The notes: generated by a model from the sequence alone, not told the origin. A stretch of DNA of 64,000 nt from Aequorivita vitellina (GCF_022008365.1 NZ_JAIRBA010000016.1:1-64000); one strand, 5' to 3'; positions 52,466 to 62,133 are shown, counted from the first letter of the stretch. Made by a program: numbers and translations.

Positions 52466-53160
52466 TTTTTGAAACTGTATTTAAAGATCCAGCTCAGGAT
52501 TTTTACGCCTGCAAATATAGCACCTTTTACCGTACCCGAAACTTTTGAAACGCCAATACGGTTTCTATAATTTACGGGTACTTCAACATAACTATAGTTT
52601 TTTTTCAATGCTTTTAATTGCATTTCTACCGTCCAACCGTAGGTTTTATCCTCCATATTTAAAGCGAGCAATTTTTCGTATTTAATTGCGCGAAAAGGTC
52701 CTAAATCTGTAAATTTTGAATTGAAAAAAAGCGTCATTAATTTAGTTGCCAACCCATTTCCAAAACGCTGCGGAAACGTCATGGAACCGGTTTCTTGTAA
52801 CTTTTTTACCCTTGCGCCCACCACGAAATCTATATCGTCTTCAATTATTGGAGCAACTATTTTTGTTAATTCAGAAGGATAATCGCTGTAATCGCCATCG
52901 AGAAATACAATAATGTCTGGATACTGTTGCTCATAACTTGCCACATATTCCATGCCTTTTAAGCAAGCATTTCCGTAGCCAGCCTTCGGTTCAAAAAGCA
53001 CGGTTGCACCCGCAAGTTCGGCAGCATTGGCGGTATTGTCTGTGGAATTATTGTTAACCACAATTATTTCTGAAACAATATTGGGAATTTCGGCAATCAC
53101 CTTCCCAATTGAATCTTCTTCGTTATAAGCGGGAATGATTACCTTGATGTTTTTTACCAT
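52462..53160 (-). CDS. Dolichyl-phosphate-mannose-synthase-like glycosyltransferase family 2
   Basis: A 232-residue soluble GT2 with IIPAYNEEDSIGKVIAEI at the start, VNNNSTDNTANAAELAGA, the DxD in VFLDGDYSDYPSEL, and C-terminal VEMQLKALKKNYSYVEVPVNYRNRIGVSKVSG, the pattern of DPM1-type enzymes that charge polyprenyl-phosphate. It lacks the C-terminal transmembrane region of bacterial ArnC-like forms. First gene of the two-gene unit with the processive GT2. Confidence 0.88.
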   Translation of the reverse strand: MVKNIKVIIPAYNEEDSIGKVIAEIPNIVSEIIVVNNNSTDNTANAAELAGATVLFEPKAGYGNACLKGMEYVASYEQQYPDIIVFLDGDYSDYPSELTKIVAPIIEDDIDFVVGARVKKLQETGSMTFPQRFGNGLATKLMTLFFNSKFTDLGPFRAIKYEKLLALNMEDKTYGWTVEMQLKALKKNYSYVEVPVNYRNRIGVSKVSGTVKGAIFAGVKILSWIFKYSFKK

Positions 53161-53232
53161 TAAAAGTTTGGGGTTTTTGGATTGCGAATTTCAGAAAAAT
53201 AAATGACAATCCCTTGGACGAAAATAGCTTCT

Positions 53233-53265
53233 AAACCTGACAAGCCTTTGTGATCTGTTAGGTTT
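53233..53265 (-). terminator. Hairpin after the NosR-like gene
   Basis: AAACCTGACA (53233-53242) pairs with TGTTAGGTTT (53256-53265), one G-U pair; it touches the stop codon of the NosR-like gene. The word belongs to the same family as the hairpin after pdhC. Confidence 0.5.
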
Positions 53266-54851
53266 TATTTATTCACATAATTCATTAAATCTACATCGTT
53301 ACCAAGTAGAATTTCGTTGCTACTGATGCGTTTTTCCAACGGACCGTTTTCAAGTTTTAATACGCCACGTGGACAAACTGCTGAGCAAATTCCGCAGCCT
53401 ACACAGCTTGATCGTACGATGTTTTCGCCTTTTTGAGCATAAGCACGTACGTCGATACCCATTTCACAATAAGTAGAACAATTACCGCAGCTAATGCATT
53501 GTCCGCCGTTTGTTGTAATTCTAAATTTTGAAAACAAGCGCTGCTGAAATCCTAAAATAGCGGCCATTGGGCAACCAAAACGACACCAAACCCGACTCCC
53601 GAAAATAGGGTAGAAGCCCACCCCAATTACACCACTAAACACAGCGCCAATAAGAAAACCGTAAGTTTGGCGCAGGGTTTCTGCTTCAAACAGAAATAAC
53701 TTTGTTCCAGAGAAATAATGAAAACCTATTAATGAAATTATAATGACGAAGTAACCTATGGCACCCAATTTTGCATCTTTCTTCAATTCGTCTCTTTTAA
53801 AAATCCAAGTTCCTGCGAAAACCAAAGTTAAAAACACAGCAACCGAGATTAAAAAAGTGTTCTTAGTTAACCAATATTTTGAACTATCATCGCCCAAATA
53901 GGAATACACAACCGCAGTGGTCATCAAAACCACAAAAACCAAAACACTGTGAATTACCCAACGCTCAACCTTCCAAGCCATTTGACTTTTATCGCTTAAA
54001 TGACGAAATGGGTCGCCAGCAGTTTCTGCCAATCCGCCGCAACCGCAAACCCACGAACAATACCAGCGTTTGCCGTATTTATACGTTAAAATAGGGGTGA
54101 TTATAAAAATAGAAGCTACGCCAAAAATTAGTAATCCCAGGCCAATATCGCCTGCGGAAATAAAGGAGTCTACTCTATATTGTTCAAAGTTGTAATAATT
54201 AAGTGGCCAGATATTTTTTAAGTCGTAATATGGAAGTGAAAAAGAGTCGCTATTTAATCGAGACATAAGTTCGGGGATTAAAAAAGCGAAACCGAGCTGG
54301 AAAAACATCACAGAATACGTACGAAGTTTTTCGTATTTATTATGGCGATATTTTAAAAGAAATTTTATTCCGAAAGCCAAAATAGCCAATGTATAAAGCG
54401 TTCCATATAAAAACCATTGGCTTGCGGGACCACCGTTTAGAAACTGACTTAGTGGGTCAAAAAGGGCAACAACACCGCTGTTATTACCGTCTTGCGCCAA
54501 GCCTAAATATTGCGGAAACCAATAAAGCAGTACGTAAAATAAGGTGAGAAAAATTCCCAAAATCCAAGCCCAAAAACCTTTTGAAGTAAGCGACTTAAAG
54601 TAAACGCCATCATTTTTAATTCCTTCGTGTTTATTTGCATATGCCGCGATAGAAAACCAAACCGTTCCGCCACCAATGGCAATTATAGAGGCGGTAAGCC
54701 ACAAGCTTTTGTTCGGAAAATTAAGGTTGAAGAAAGCCAATACTAATACCATCAATCCCAATAACCCAATGAAGGAAGCAATTTTTTGTTGCGTATTTAT
54801 GGTTTTTGGTGGCTCGCCAGTTAAGGACATATTTCGTTGAACGGTGCTCAT
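53265..54851 (-). CDS. NosR/NapH-like membrane iron-sulfur protein
   Basis: A 528-residue membrane protein with about ten hydrophobic segments and two 4Fe-4S ferredoxin clusters at the C-terminus (CISCGNCSTYCEMG and CVGCGICSAVCPRG, about 442-487), plus further cysteines in WYCSWVCGCGGLAET and WCRFGCPMAA, the pattern of NapH/NosR/CcoG-type electron-transfer proteins. It likely passes electrons across the inner membrane. The oxidoreductase gene upstream suggests a redox pair. The acceptor is unknown: no nitrous oxide or nitrate reductase gene is in the window. Confidence 0.85.
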   Translation of the reverse strand: MSTVQRNMSLTGEPPKTINTQQKIASFIGLLGLMVLVLAFFNLNFPNKSLWLTASIIAIGGGTVWFSIAAYANKHEGIKNDGVYFKSLTSKGFWAWILGIFLTLFYVLLYWFPQYLGLAQDGNNSGVVALFDPLSQFLNGGPASQWFLYGTLYTLAILAFGIKFLLKYRHNKYEKLRTYSVMFFQLGFAFLIPELMSRLNSDSFSLPYYDLKNIWPLNYYNFEQYRVDSFISAGDIGLGLLIFGVASIFIITPILTYKYGKRWYCSWVCGCGGLAETAGDPFRHLSDKSQMAWKVERWVIHSVLVFVVLMTTAVVYSYLGDDSSKYWLTKNTFLISVAVFLTLVFAGTWIFKRDELKKDAKLGAIGYFVIIISLIGFHYFSGTKLFLFEAETLRQTYGFLIGAVFSGVIGVGFYPIFGSRVWCRFGCPMAAILGFQQRLFSKFRITTNGGQCISCGNCSTYCEMGIDVRAYAQKGENIVRSSCVGCGICSAVCPRGVLKLENGPLEKRISSNEILLGNDVDLMNYVNK

Positions 54852-54873
54852 ATTTATTGTTTTTATTTAGAAT

Positions 54874-54898
54874 CCCAGAGACTTTAAAAACCTTTGGG
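54874..54898 (-). repeat. Small hairpin between FAD oxidoreductase and NosR-like genes
   Basis: CCCAGAG (54874-54880) / CTTTGGG (54892-54898) with one G-U pair. The second arm belongs to the CCTTTGGGGTC word seen in the terminator at 13600-13611. Confidence 0.45.
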
Positions 54899-54912
54899 GT
54901 CTTAAAGACTTG

Positions 54913-56217
54913 TTAGGTTACTGTTTCAGTTAATGATAAATATTCCTTTAAAATTTCCCTTTCATACCTTTTAAAGAACTCGGGGTCAAAATTGGCTTGT
55001 TTTAGACTTTTAACTACATAATCGAGACTTCTTTTTTCATTCAGCCAATTATCAAAAACTTCCTGTTTCATTCGTATTCCGAAAGTGTTTATTCCTAAAA
55101 ATTCGTTGTTGTCTTTATTATATGAAATGGTGATGCAACGCAAATCGCTTTCGCATTTCCAATGAAATTGTGCTTCGTAATCCTTTCGTCTTTCTGCTGA
55201 AAAAACCCAGCCGTACGTTTGGTATTCAATATCAAAAAACTTGGCGCTGTTAAACCAGTTGCCGGGTTTATATTCAAATGGATTGCCGCAAATTGTTTGC
55301 GCAAGCGCTTCACCCATCATACGGCCGGTGTACCACACAGCTTCAATTGGCGGTCGGTTACTGATGGGTTCGCGTTGCTGGGCGCAATCGCCAATGGCAT
55401 ACACGTCTTCAATATTTGTTTCTAGTTTTCGGTTGACCAAAATGCCTCTGTCTGTTTCAATTTTTGAATTTTTCAGAAATGAAATATTCGGTTTTACGCC
55501 AGTGGTTATTCCCACGACACTACACGGAATTTCTTCGCCATTTTTGGTGATAACCGATTTTACGTTTCCGTCTCTATCGCCTATAATTTTATCGAGCTCT
55601 TCATTATGCCGAAGATCCACTCCGTGCGAAACAATATGCCGCGAAATCATTTTGGCATCCTGTTTTGGAAGTACGTTGGCCCAAAAACCATCTTCGCGGA
55701 CGAGCATAGTTACTTCAATCTTTCGAGTGCGGAGCATTTCGGCCATTTCAACACCAATTAATCCGCCGCCAATTATTACTGCACGCGGACATACGTTGTT
55801 ATTAGGTGCATTTTTTTCGAGTTTTTCCAAATCTTGTTTTGAAATCAAACCTTGAACTCCGTTGAGCTCCAAGCCTTCCCAGCCAAATGTATTTGTTACC
55901 GAACCAGTTGCGATTATGAGTTTGCTGTAAGTTAACGAACCACCTTTTTTAAAATGAAGGGTTTTGTTATTTGTATCGACGGTTTCAACATAGGCGTTTA
56001 TAAGTTCCAATCGGTTTTTTTTCCAGAACCACGATTCGTATGGTTCAATATCACGCCAACGCATATGGCCCATATACACGTACATTAGCGCGGTGCGAGA
56101 AAAAAAATGATCGGTTTCGGCAGAAATTATGGTTATCTTTTTATCGGAAAGTTTACGAATGTGTCGCGCGGCGGTTATACCAGCAATTCCGTTGCCTATA
56201 ATGACGATGTGTTCCAT
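54913..56217 (-). CDS. NAD(P)/FAD-dependent pyridine nucleotide-disulfide oxidoreductase
   Basis: A 434-residue flavoprotein related to nitrite reductase NirB's N-domain and rubredoxin/ferredoxin reductases. FAD motif IIGNGIAGITAARHI (about 5-19), NAD motif VIIGGGLIGVEMAEML, and the second FAD motif VYAIGDCAQQ. A C-terminal segment (FNSAKFFDIEYQTYGWVF) follows. Together with the NosR-like ferredoxin gene immediately downstream it could form a NADH-driven electron-transfer chain. The terminal acceptor is unknown. Confidence 0.88.
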   Translation of the reverse strand: MEHIVIIGNGIAGITAARHIRKLSDKKITIISAETDHFFSRTALMYVYMGHMRWRDIEPYESWFWKKNRLELINAYVETVDTNNKTLHFKKGGSLTYSKLIIATGSVTNTFGWEGLELNGVQGLISKQDLEKLEKNAPNNNVCPRAVIIGGGLIGVEMAEMLRTRKIEVTMLVREDGFWANVLPKQDAKMISRHIVSHGVDLRHNEELDKIIGDRDGNVKSVITKNGEEIPCSVVGITTGVKPNISFLKNSKIETDRGILVNRKLETNIEDVYAIGDCAQQREPISNRPPIEAVWYTGRMMGEALAQTICGNPFEYKPGNWFNSAKFFDIEYQTYGWVFSAERRKDYEAQFHWKCESDLRCITISYNKDNNEFLGINTFGIRMKQEVFDNWLNEKRSLDYVVKSLKQANFDPEFFKRYEREILKEYLSLTETVT

Positions 56218-56350
56218 AATTATGCAGTTGTCGTTTTCTTCAGTCGTTTATAAATTTACGCAATTACAAGGGGAGCAGATTTAAAACCGTTCTAAATATT
56301 CTTATAATTTTTGATATAAAGTCTTAAATTCAACCCTCATAAAATTTGAA

Positions 56351-57406
56351 ATGACAAAACGCTATACTTTTCTTGCCTGTATTTTAATTTTTTCCCTACT
56401 CAGTAGTTGTGCACAAAAGAAGGAATCGCCCAAAATGAACGTGCAGAAAGTGAAGGGAATTTCAAAAATAAACGGTGTTAGCCTTGTTGCTTCCAGAGAC
56501 ACACTTTTTCAGCAAAATGTAGAACCTTTAAATGAATTGGGAGCAAATTACGTCGCAATTATGCCCTTCGGTTTTATAAAAAATCTAGGGCATCCCGAAA
56601 TATTTTACAATCAGCCACGCCAATGGTTTGGTGAGTCGGTGCAGGGTGTGGCGCAATATGTTAAATTGCTTCACGAAAACGAAATAAATATTATGTTGAA
56701 GCCTCAAATCTGGGTTTCGCGGGGCGAATTTACTGGTTTGGTTGAAATGGCCTCGGAAGAAGAATGGCTTCAACTTGAAGAAACGTATCGCAATTTTATT
56801 ATGGATTTTGCGAATGTTGCCGAAGCAGAAAATGTTGCTATTTTCTGCATTGGCACCGAGTTGGAAAAATTTATTGAACACCGTCCCGAGTATTGGCGAA
56901 CCTTGATTAATGAAGTGAAAAATGTTTATAAAGGAAAGCTAACCTATGCCGCCAATTGGGACGAATACAAGCGTGTTCCTTTTTGGGATGCGCTGGATTT
57001 TATAGGCGTAGATGCCTATTTCCCGGTTTCTGAAAGTAAAACCCCAACAATTGATGAAGTGAAAATGGGGTGGGAGCGATGGAAAACAGAATTGAAAGCT
57101 ATTTCAGAAAAGGAAAACAAGAAAATTCTCTTTGCAGAATACGGGTATCGGAGCGTGGATTTTAGTGGGAAAGAACCGTGGAAGAGCGATCGGGAAATGA
57201 ATGCGATAAACTTAGAGGCGCAATCCAATTCATTAGACGGATTATACCAAACTTTGTGGAACGAAGAGTGGTTTGCTGGCGGATTTCTTTGGAAGTGGTT
57301 TATCGTGCACGAAAGGGCTGGTGGCGAAGTTGACACGCAGTTTTCACCACAAAATAAACCGGCGCAGACCGTAATTGCGAAATATTATTCAGCTAACAAA
57401 TATTAA
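56351..57406 (+). CDS. GH113-like glycoside hydrolase, lipoprotein
   Basis: A 351-residue TIM-barrel protein with a lipoprotein signal peptide (LLSSC, Cys20). It shows FCIGTELEKF (acid/base Glu region near strand 4), KLTYAANWDEYKRVPFWDALDFIGVDAYFPVS, and ILFAEYGYRS (nucleophile Glu near strand 7), matching the family 113 mannanase-like hydrolases of Bacteroidetes. Surface or periplasmic beta-mannan or related glycan hydrolase activity is inferred. Convergent with the hemerythrin gene. Confidence 0.8.
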   Translation: MTKRYTFLACILIFSLLSSCAQKKESPKMNVQKVKGISKINGVSLVASRDTLFQQNVEPLNELGANYVAIMPFGFIKNLGHPEIFYNQPRQWFGESVQGVAQYVKLLHENEINIMLKPQIWVSRGEFTGLVEMASEEEWLQLEETYRNFIMDFANVAEAENVAIFCIGTELEKFIEHRPEYWRTLINEVKNVYKGKLTYAANWDEYKRVPFWDALDFIGVDAYFPVSESKTPTIDEVKMGWERWKTELKAISEKENKKILFAEYGYRSVDFSGKEPWKSDREMNAINLEAQSNSLDGLYQTLWNEEWFAGGFLWKWFIVHERAGGEVDTQFSPQNKPAQTVIAKYYSANKY

Positions 57407-57418
57407 TTTTACAGGAAT

Positions 57419-57853
57419 TTATCTGTTTTTTTTCATTTCTTCCAAATAATCCTTGGCGATAGCTGTTTTTTGGGTTTCGGTAAAAACCTTTCCTGCTAAT
57501 TGAAAAAAGCTGTGCTCCTCATCGTCCAAATGGTGCTCTACCTTTTCACACAATTGTTTTGCATACACAAGCCAAGCGGGCGAATCCATATCGGTTTCGT
57601 CTATTTTCTCTATTAATTCGTCCATTTCATGATGTTCTGCAATGCCGTGTCGGGCGTGCTCCTGCATCATATCATTATGAATTAGTGGCGAATAAAAGGT
57701 GCGTTCTTCGGCGTCTGCGTGTATTTGCAGTTCGTGCTTTAGTTTTTCCCACATTTCTTTCCTCCCTTTTGAATCGCCAGAAGTGGATGTTACTAATCTG
57801 CACAGTTCGCGTTGCTTGTCGTGATCTTTTCTAATTGCTTCAAAAATGTTCAT
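57419..57853 (-). CDS. Hemerythrin-like domain protein
   Basis: A 144-residue four-helix protein with the di-iron His/Asp/Glu pattern: DHDKQREL near residue 10, HADAEERTFY, HHEMDEL, and the C-terminal HHLDDEEHSFF. Probably an oxygen- or iron-handling protein in the cytoplasm. It lies at the left border of the arsenosugar-like cluster and could be separate from it (118 bases from the next gene). Confidence 0.85.
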   Translation of the reverse strand: MNIFEAIRKDHDKQRELCRLVTSTSGDSKGRKEMWEKLKHELQIHADAEERTFYSPLIHNDMMQEHARHGIAEHHEMDELIEKIDETDMDSPAWLVYAKQLCEKVEHHLDDEEHSFFQLAGKVFTETQKTAIAKDYLEEMKKNR

Positions 57854-57971
57854 AGCCGTGTTTTTAATATTAGTAATTCAAATTTCCTAAAAAACTTTGA
57901 AAGAAGCAGAATTTAATTAAAAATGAATATGAATTTTAACTCTTTTCGTTTTAATTATTTGTTGCGGAGCA

Positions 57972-58712
57972 CTAAGCCGAATGATTTGAAACATCGGACT
58001 TTATATTCTTTAAATAATACTTATGAAGTTCTTCGGCCTTTGCACCAAACCTTTGTTTTGCGTGAATAGCCCAGAAGTGATATTGTAAATTCCAGACACC
58101 TTTCTGCCTATAAAGTCGGGCAGAAGTGGTGAGGTTTTTTGGAATAACTACAAACTTTTTTCGTTTGTAAAGTTCGCTAATTAAGATGTTGTCTTCGTAA
58201 ATAATATATTCTTCATTAAAGCCATCAATGGCGTTAAAAAGCTGTTTTGTAATAAACTGGCTTTGATCTCCGCCGCGGCAACCCTGCCACGTAAACCGTG
58301 TAAACCAACTTGCAAGCTGAAGCCACCAATGGTCGCTATCAAACTTTAAGCGGAAACAACCTGCGGGGTTTCCTTTGTTTACTTCGAAAATAATGTATTT
58401 GTCAAATTTTTTAGGGGGAAAAGAATCGGCGTGTAAAAAATAGAGTATTTCGCTTGAAGCATGGCGCGCACCGGTGTTCATTTGCTTTGCACGACCTTTT
58501 TCTGAAGAAATTAATTGAATGGAATAAATGTTTCGAGGCGTGGCGGTTTTCTTTATAAATGCGGTGATTTTGGCTTGCGTACCATCGGTGCTACCGCCAT
58601 CTACTAAAATTATTTCGGCACGGTATTTCCCTGAAAGTTTTTCTGGAAGTTTTTGAAGCAATCTGTCTATTATTTCGGCTTCATTTAAAACTGGAATGAT
58701 GATGGATAGCAT
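57972..58712 (-). CDS. rSAM/selenodomain-associated glycosyltransferase (TIGR04283)
   Basis: A 246-residue GT2 of the subgroup that travels with ArsS-type radical SAM genes. Features: SIIIPVLNEAEIIDRL at the start, ILVDGGSTDGTQAKI, the distinctive GRAKQMNTGARHASSEILYFLHADSFPP, and GDQSQFITKQLFNAIDGFNEEYIIYEDN near the end. It is believed to move a sugar in arsenosugar synthesis. It is the left-most clear member of the cluster. Confidence 0.85.
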   Translation of the reverse strand: MLSIIIPVLNEAEIIDRLLQKLPEKLSGKYRAEIILVDGGSTDGTQAKITAFIKKTATPRNIYSIQLISSEKGRAKQMNTGARHASSEILYFLHADSFPPKKFDKYIIFEVNKGNPAGCFRLKFDSDHWWLQLASWFTRFTWQGCRGGDQSQFITKQLFNAIDGFNEEYIIYEDNILISELYKRKKFVVIPKNLTTSARLYRQKGVWNLQYHFWAIHAKQRFGAKAEELHKYYLKNIKSDVSNHSA

Positions 58713-58825
58713 TTTACTGTATAATTTTAAATTTGGGGAATTTTTCGGTTTATCAAATTATACCGATTATTAAGGCATTACTAACTTGCAAAGTTACTGC
58801 GTATTTTGATGACAACCTTGAAATA

Positions 58826-59629
58826 TTATTTCTGTTCGTTTAAGTTCCAATCGTAGTTTTTATAGGTTATAGTTGCGTTGGCATCTATTTTCGTCTTTGA
58901 ATACTGGTTAATGTAGCCAATAACATTCTGCTTTCCATTAACGGTAAAATCCTTTTGGTACCAATCAAAAATTGACGACAGTTTTGGGTTGCTGGCAGAA
59001 ATATCGTTTTCGGCACTATTGATAAAAGATTTGGTTACGCGGTCTAACTGTTCGTTAATTTTAGCTGCAGTATAGGCTTCGTTTAAAAGTTTTGGACAGG
59101 AAATTGAAGCACAATTTATGGCGAAGTGAATTCGCGGCTCGTTCATTTTCCGAAGTATTCCGTTTTCAATTCCACCAAGCGAGAGCATTTTATCGCCCAC
59201 TGCAACGCGTCCTTTGGTCCAAGGCCCGTCAATATCTTTAATACTTTTTACCGGATAATTTTCAATAATTAGTTTTACAGTCGCCGCATTGTATATATTT
59301 ATGTAGTAGGCGAGCAATTCCTGTACGCTCCAGTCGTTGCTAGGGTTTTGTTGCGAAAGCATTTTTAAATATGCGTCTAATTGAGAAATGTCGTTTTTAA
59401 AGCCTTTGTAATCTACTAAGCCTTGGGTGTTTACATGCTTTTTCAGAAGTTTGTCCCATTGGGAATGATCTACATTTACTGCTGAATTTGCCGTAGTTGA
59501 AGTTAGTTCTTGCCCCACTTCTTTCGTTGGCTGCCCTTGGCTACTGAAGCCTGCAGCCGAAATAAGGTTGCAACTTTGTAAAGAAAATACAATAAAAAGT
59601 ATAGCGGCAAGATTGAACACGGTTTTCAT
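58826..59629 (-). CDS. DUF547 domain lipoprotein
   Basis: A 267-residue exported protein (lipobox LQSC, Cys20) with a DUF547 domain. Typical phrases are YYINIYNAATVKLIIENYPVKSI, GGIENGILR, INCASISCPKLLNEAY and SIFDWYQKDF. Function unknown; DUF547 proteins are frequent passengers in ArsS clusters. Same strand as the flanking genes, 28 bases downstream of the sterol-desaturase-like gene. Confidence 0.88.
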   Translation of the reverse strand: MKTVFNLAAILFIVFSLQSCNLISAAGFSSQGQPTKEVGQELTSTTANSAVNVDHSQWDKLLKKHVNTQGLVDYKGFKNDISQLDAYLKMLSQQNPSNDWSVQELLAYYINIYNAATVKLIIENYPVKSIKDIDGPWTKGRVAVGDKMLSLGGIENGILRKMNEPRIHFAINCASISCPKLLNEAYTAAKINEQLDRVTKSFINSAENDISASNPKLSSIFDWYQKDFTVNGKQNVIGYINQYSKTKIDANATITYKNYDWNLNEQK

Positions 59630-59657
59630 TTTGTTTGATTTTATATTTCTGAAATAC

Positions 59658-60554
59658 TTACGAAATTTTTCGCTCTTTGGTTTTTACGGGATAAAGCGTC
59701 TGCCGTACAAAATCGTCTGGAAATTTTTCGTCGCCATCAAAGCCCAGCTCAATATCTCTACCATCGTGCGGAATGTGATTGGTTTTGAAAAGATAGTCCC
59801 AAACGCTCAAACTTATTCCGAAATTAACACCGTATTGTGCGTGTTTTGGTAAAACTTTAGCGTGATGCCAAATGTGCATTTTAGGGTTGTTGAAGAAATA
59901 TTTTAAAAAACCATAATCCCAACCCAAATTGGCGTGATTTAAATGGCCAATTGCAAGCGCTGAAAAGTGAACGATTGCTACAGATTCTACATTAAAACCT
60001 CCAATAATTGCTAGCGGGATGTATAGAATGGATTTGTAAACAATGGGTTCCATCCAGTGATATCGCAGGTGAGCGGCGAATCCCATTTCTTTAACCGAGT
60101 GATGCAGCTTGTGAAAATTCCAAAGAAATGGAGAGTAATGCAATAGCCGGTGGGTGTTCCATTGCACGAAATCTGTGATTAAAAAGAATATTAAAAGTCC
60201 GAGGCCAAACGGAAGTGCATCTAAATCTAAAAGCTGAAAATTTGCAAGCTTCAATCCTAATAAAGACAGCACGTCATTAAACAATTCGGCGGTTGCATTT
60301 GAGAGAAAAATAAGCACGATTAAGTTCAACAGGAAAAAGTTGAAAAACATATAAAAGGTGTCCAACCAAAAATCTTTTCTGAATACTTTTTGGTCCTTTC
60401 GCCAAGGGAATAATAATTCCAAACCCCAAACTATTAATGAAACCAATATTAATCCGTAGAAATAATTTTCCCAATGGAAGTATGTAATTTCCTTCCACAG
60501 ATAGTTGAAGTAGCCGTGGTATGAATTTTTGAATATTTCGAAATATTTCTCCAA
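59658..60554 (-). CDS. Sterol desaturase / fatty-acid hydroxylase superfamily protein
   Basis: A 298-residue membrane di-iron enzyme with several helices and the three His boxes of the family: HRLLHYS with FHKLHHSV, then HWMEP, then HIWHHAK plus HAQYGVNFGISL near the C-terminus. Such enzymes hydroxylate or desaturate lipids. Position inside the run suggests a lipid partner, for example arsenolipid formation, but this is inference only. Confidence 0.87.
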   Translation of the reverse strand: MEKYFEIFKNSYHGYFNYLWKEITYFHWENYFYGLILVSLIVWGLELLFPWRKDQKVFRKDFWLDTFYMFFNFFLLNLIVLIFLSNATAELFNDVLSLLGLKLANFQLLDLDALPFGLGLLIFFLITDFVQWNTHRLLHYSPFLWNFHKLHHSVKEMGFAAHLRYHWMEPIVYKSILYIPLAIIGGFNVESVAIVHFSALAIGHLNHANLGWDYGFLKYFFNNPKMHIWHHAKVLPKHAQYGVNFGISLSVWDYLFKTNHIPHDGRDIELGFDGDEKFPDDFVRQTLYPVKTKERKIS

Positions 60555-60585
60555 GGTTCTTTTGGTCGCAATAATGTGGAATTGA

Positions 60586-61404
60586 TTACAACTGCTTAAT
60601 CAACTCTGAAAACAAAGTAATCATGTCTGGTTCTGCTTTGGCGGCCATTGCAATTATTTCTTCAATATTTACAGGTTGCAGATTGTCTGGATTGCATTCA
60701 TCGGTTAATATTGAAACGGCCAAAACTGGCAACCCTAAATGGTTGGCAACAATAACCTCGGGCACGGTGCTCATTCCCACGGCATCGGAGCCAATAATTT
60801 TCAGGTATCTGTATTCGGCACGGGTTTCCAGTTGTGGACCCACGACGCTGGCGTAAACACCTTTGTGTAGTTTTATGTTATTTTCGGAAGCAATTTGCTC
60901 CAGTTTTCGGTTCATTTCAGGATTATATGGCGCGCTCATATCTACAAAACGTTCGCCCATTTTCTCCACGCCACGGAAGGCGAGGGGAGAATTGCCCTGC
61001 AGATTAATGTGGTCGTCAATTAGCATGATTTCACCTTTTTTGAAATTGAGGTTTATCGCTCCGGAAGCATTGCTAACCAACAAATGTTTTATTCCCAAAA
61101 GATGCATTACGCGAACGGGGAAGGTAACGTCTGTAAGCGAATAGCCTTCATAAATGTGAAAACGACCTTGCATAAGTATTACCTTTTTGCCTTCGAGCGT
61201 GCCGTAAATTAATTTTCCTTTGTGAAATTCTACAGTTGCGGTTGGGAAGTTTGGGATGTGATTGTAACTTACTTCGGCTTCAATTGCAACGTTTTCAATA
61301 ATTCTCCCTAGGCCAGTGCCGAGAATAATCCCTACTTCAGGTTTTTCAAACCCTCTTTGCTGCAGGTATGCTACCGCTTCTTCAATGTATTTTATAGATG
61401 TCAT
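60586..61404 (-). CDS. Purine nucleoside phosphorylase
   Basis: A 272-residue PNP of the trimeric type: GIILGTGLGRII (phosphate loop), QGRFHIYEGY, SNASGAINLNFKKGE, VVGPQLETRAEYR and SDAVGMSTVPEVIVANH with the conserved C-terminal Asn. It cleaves purine nucleosides with phosphate; in the arsenosugar setting it may remove adenine from the 5'-deoxy-5'-arsonoadenosine intermediate. Its start codon lies 2 bases after the stop of the upstream gene. Confidence 0.93.
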   Translation of the reverse strand: MTSIKYIEEAVAYLQQRGFEKPEVGIILGTGLGRIIENVAIEAEVSYNHIPNFPTATVEFHKGKLIYGTLEGKKVILMQGRFHIYEGYSLTDVTFPVRVMHLLGIKHLLVSNASGAINLNFKKGEIMLIDDHINLQGNSPLAFRGVEKMGERFVDMSAPYNPEMNRKLEQIASENNIKLHKGVYASVVGPQLETRAEYRYLKIIGSDAVGMSTVPEVIVANHLGLPVLAVSILTDECNPDNLQPVNIEEIIAMAAKAEPDMITLFSELIKQL

Positions 61405-61406
61405 AT

Positions 61407-62099
61407 TTATAAAAAGTTTTTGTCTAAATACGGAGGTAAAAACTGCTGAAAAGCATCAACCTCTTTAATATCTTGGTAATAATCAATGTCGTTTCGCTCT
61501 TCCAGTAACACGTATTTTTTTGTGCGTAGATCGTTGAGCGTGTCGTCTAAAACGGTATTTGTACCCCAGTTTTTATTTTTAAATATTTTGGAATCCAGCT
61601 CCTTCATGCCCAATAAATAATAGCCCCCATCTTTGGCTGGGCCAATTACCAATTGGTTTGACTGTAAAGCATCGAAAGCATTTTCAATGTCTTTTTGATT
61701 TATTTCGAAAATATCGCTTCCTACAATTAGTACACTTTCGTAACCCATGTCAAATAATTCAGAAAACGCATTATTCATTTTTTCGCCTAAATTTTCTCCA
61801 GATTGCAGTTTTTTTCTGAAAATATCTGGATTCCAAATATCATCGCGATGGATGTTTTCAGAATAAAACACGTATTTATCTACGTTTAAATTTTTAGTAA
61901 TTTCAACGGTGTGCTTTAAAAGAAATTTATAGATTTCCAAGGCACTTTCATCGCCCACTGATTTTGCGAGCCGGGTTTTTACTTTGCCCAATTCTGGGTT
62001 ACGAGTAAAAATAATTAGCGCTTTTTTTGAGGTTGGGAAGTAAAAATCGCGAGCCATTTCGTTGTCGCTACTTGTTTTTTTTGAAGTTAGTAATGCCAT
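61407..62099 (-). CDS. TIGR04282 arsenosugar-associated glycosyltransferase (DUF2064)
   Basis: A 230-residue protein with the family words ALIIFTRNPELGKVKTRLAK, VLIVGSDIFEI, and VIGPAKDGGYYLLGMKEL, which define DUF2064/rSAM-associated transferase 1. Activity is inferred as nucleotidyl or glycosyl transfer. Head to tail with purine nucleoside phosphorylase, 2 bases apart. Confidence 0.9.
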   Translation of the reverse strand: MALLTSKKTSSDNEMARDFYFPTSKKALIIFTRNPELGKVKTRLAKSVGDESALEIYKFLLKHTVEITKNLNVDKYVFYSENIHRDDIWNPDIFRKKLQSGENLGEKMNNAFSELFDMGYESVLIVGSDIFEINQKDIENAFDALQSNQLVIGPAKDGGYYLLGMKELDSKIFKNKNWGTNTVLDDTLNDLRTKKYVLLEERNDIDYYQDIKEVDAFQQFLPPYLDKNFL

Positions 62100-62133
62100 T
62101 TTTAAGTATGCTATTTTCAGGGAGATTCAAAAT

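Noticed and set aside
55241-55855. Plus-strand frame of 204 codons opposite the FAD oxidoreductase gene
   Set aside because: Low-complexity Ser/Ile/Pro-rich sequence with no family pattern, entirely overlapping a well-supported gene; a shadow frame.
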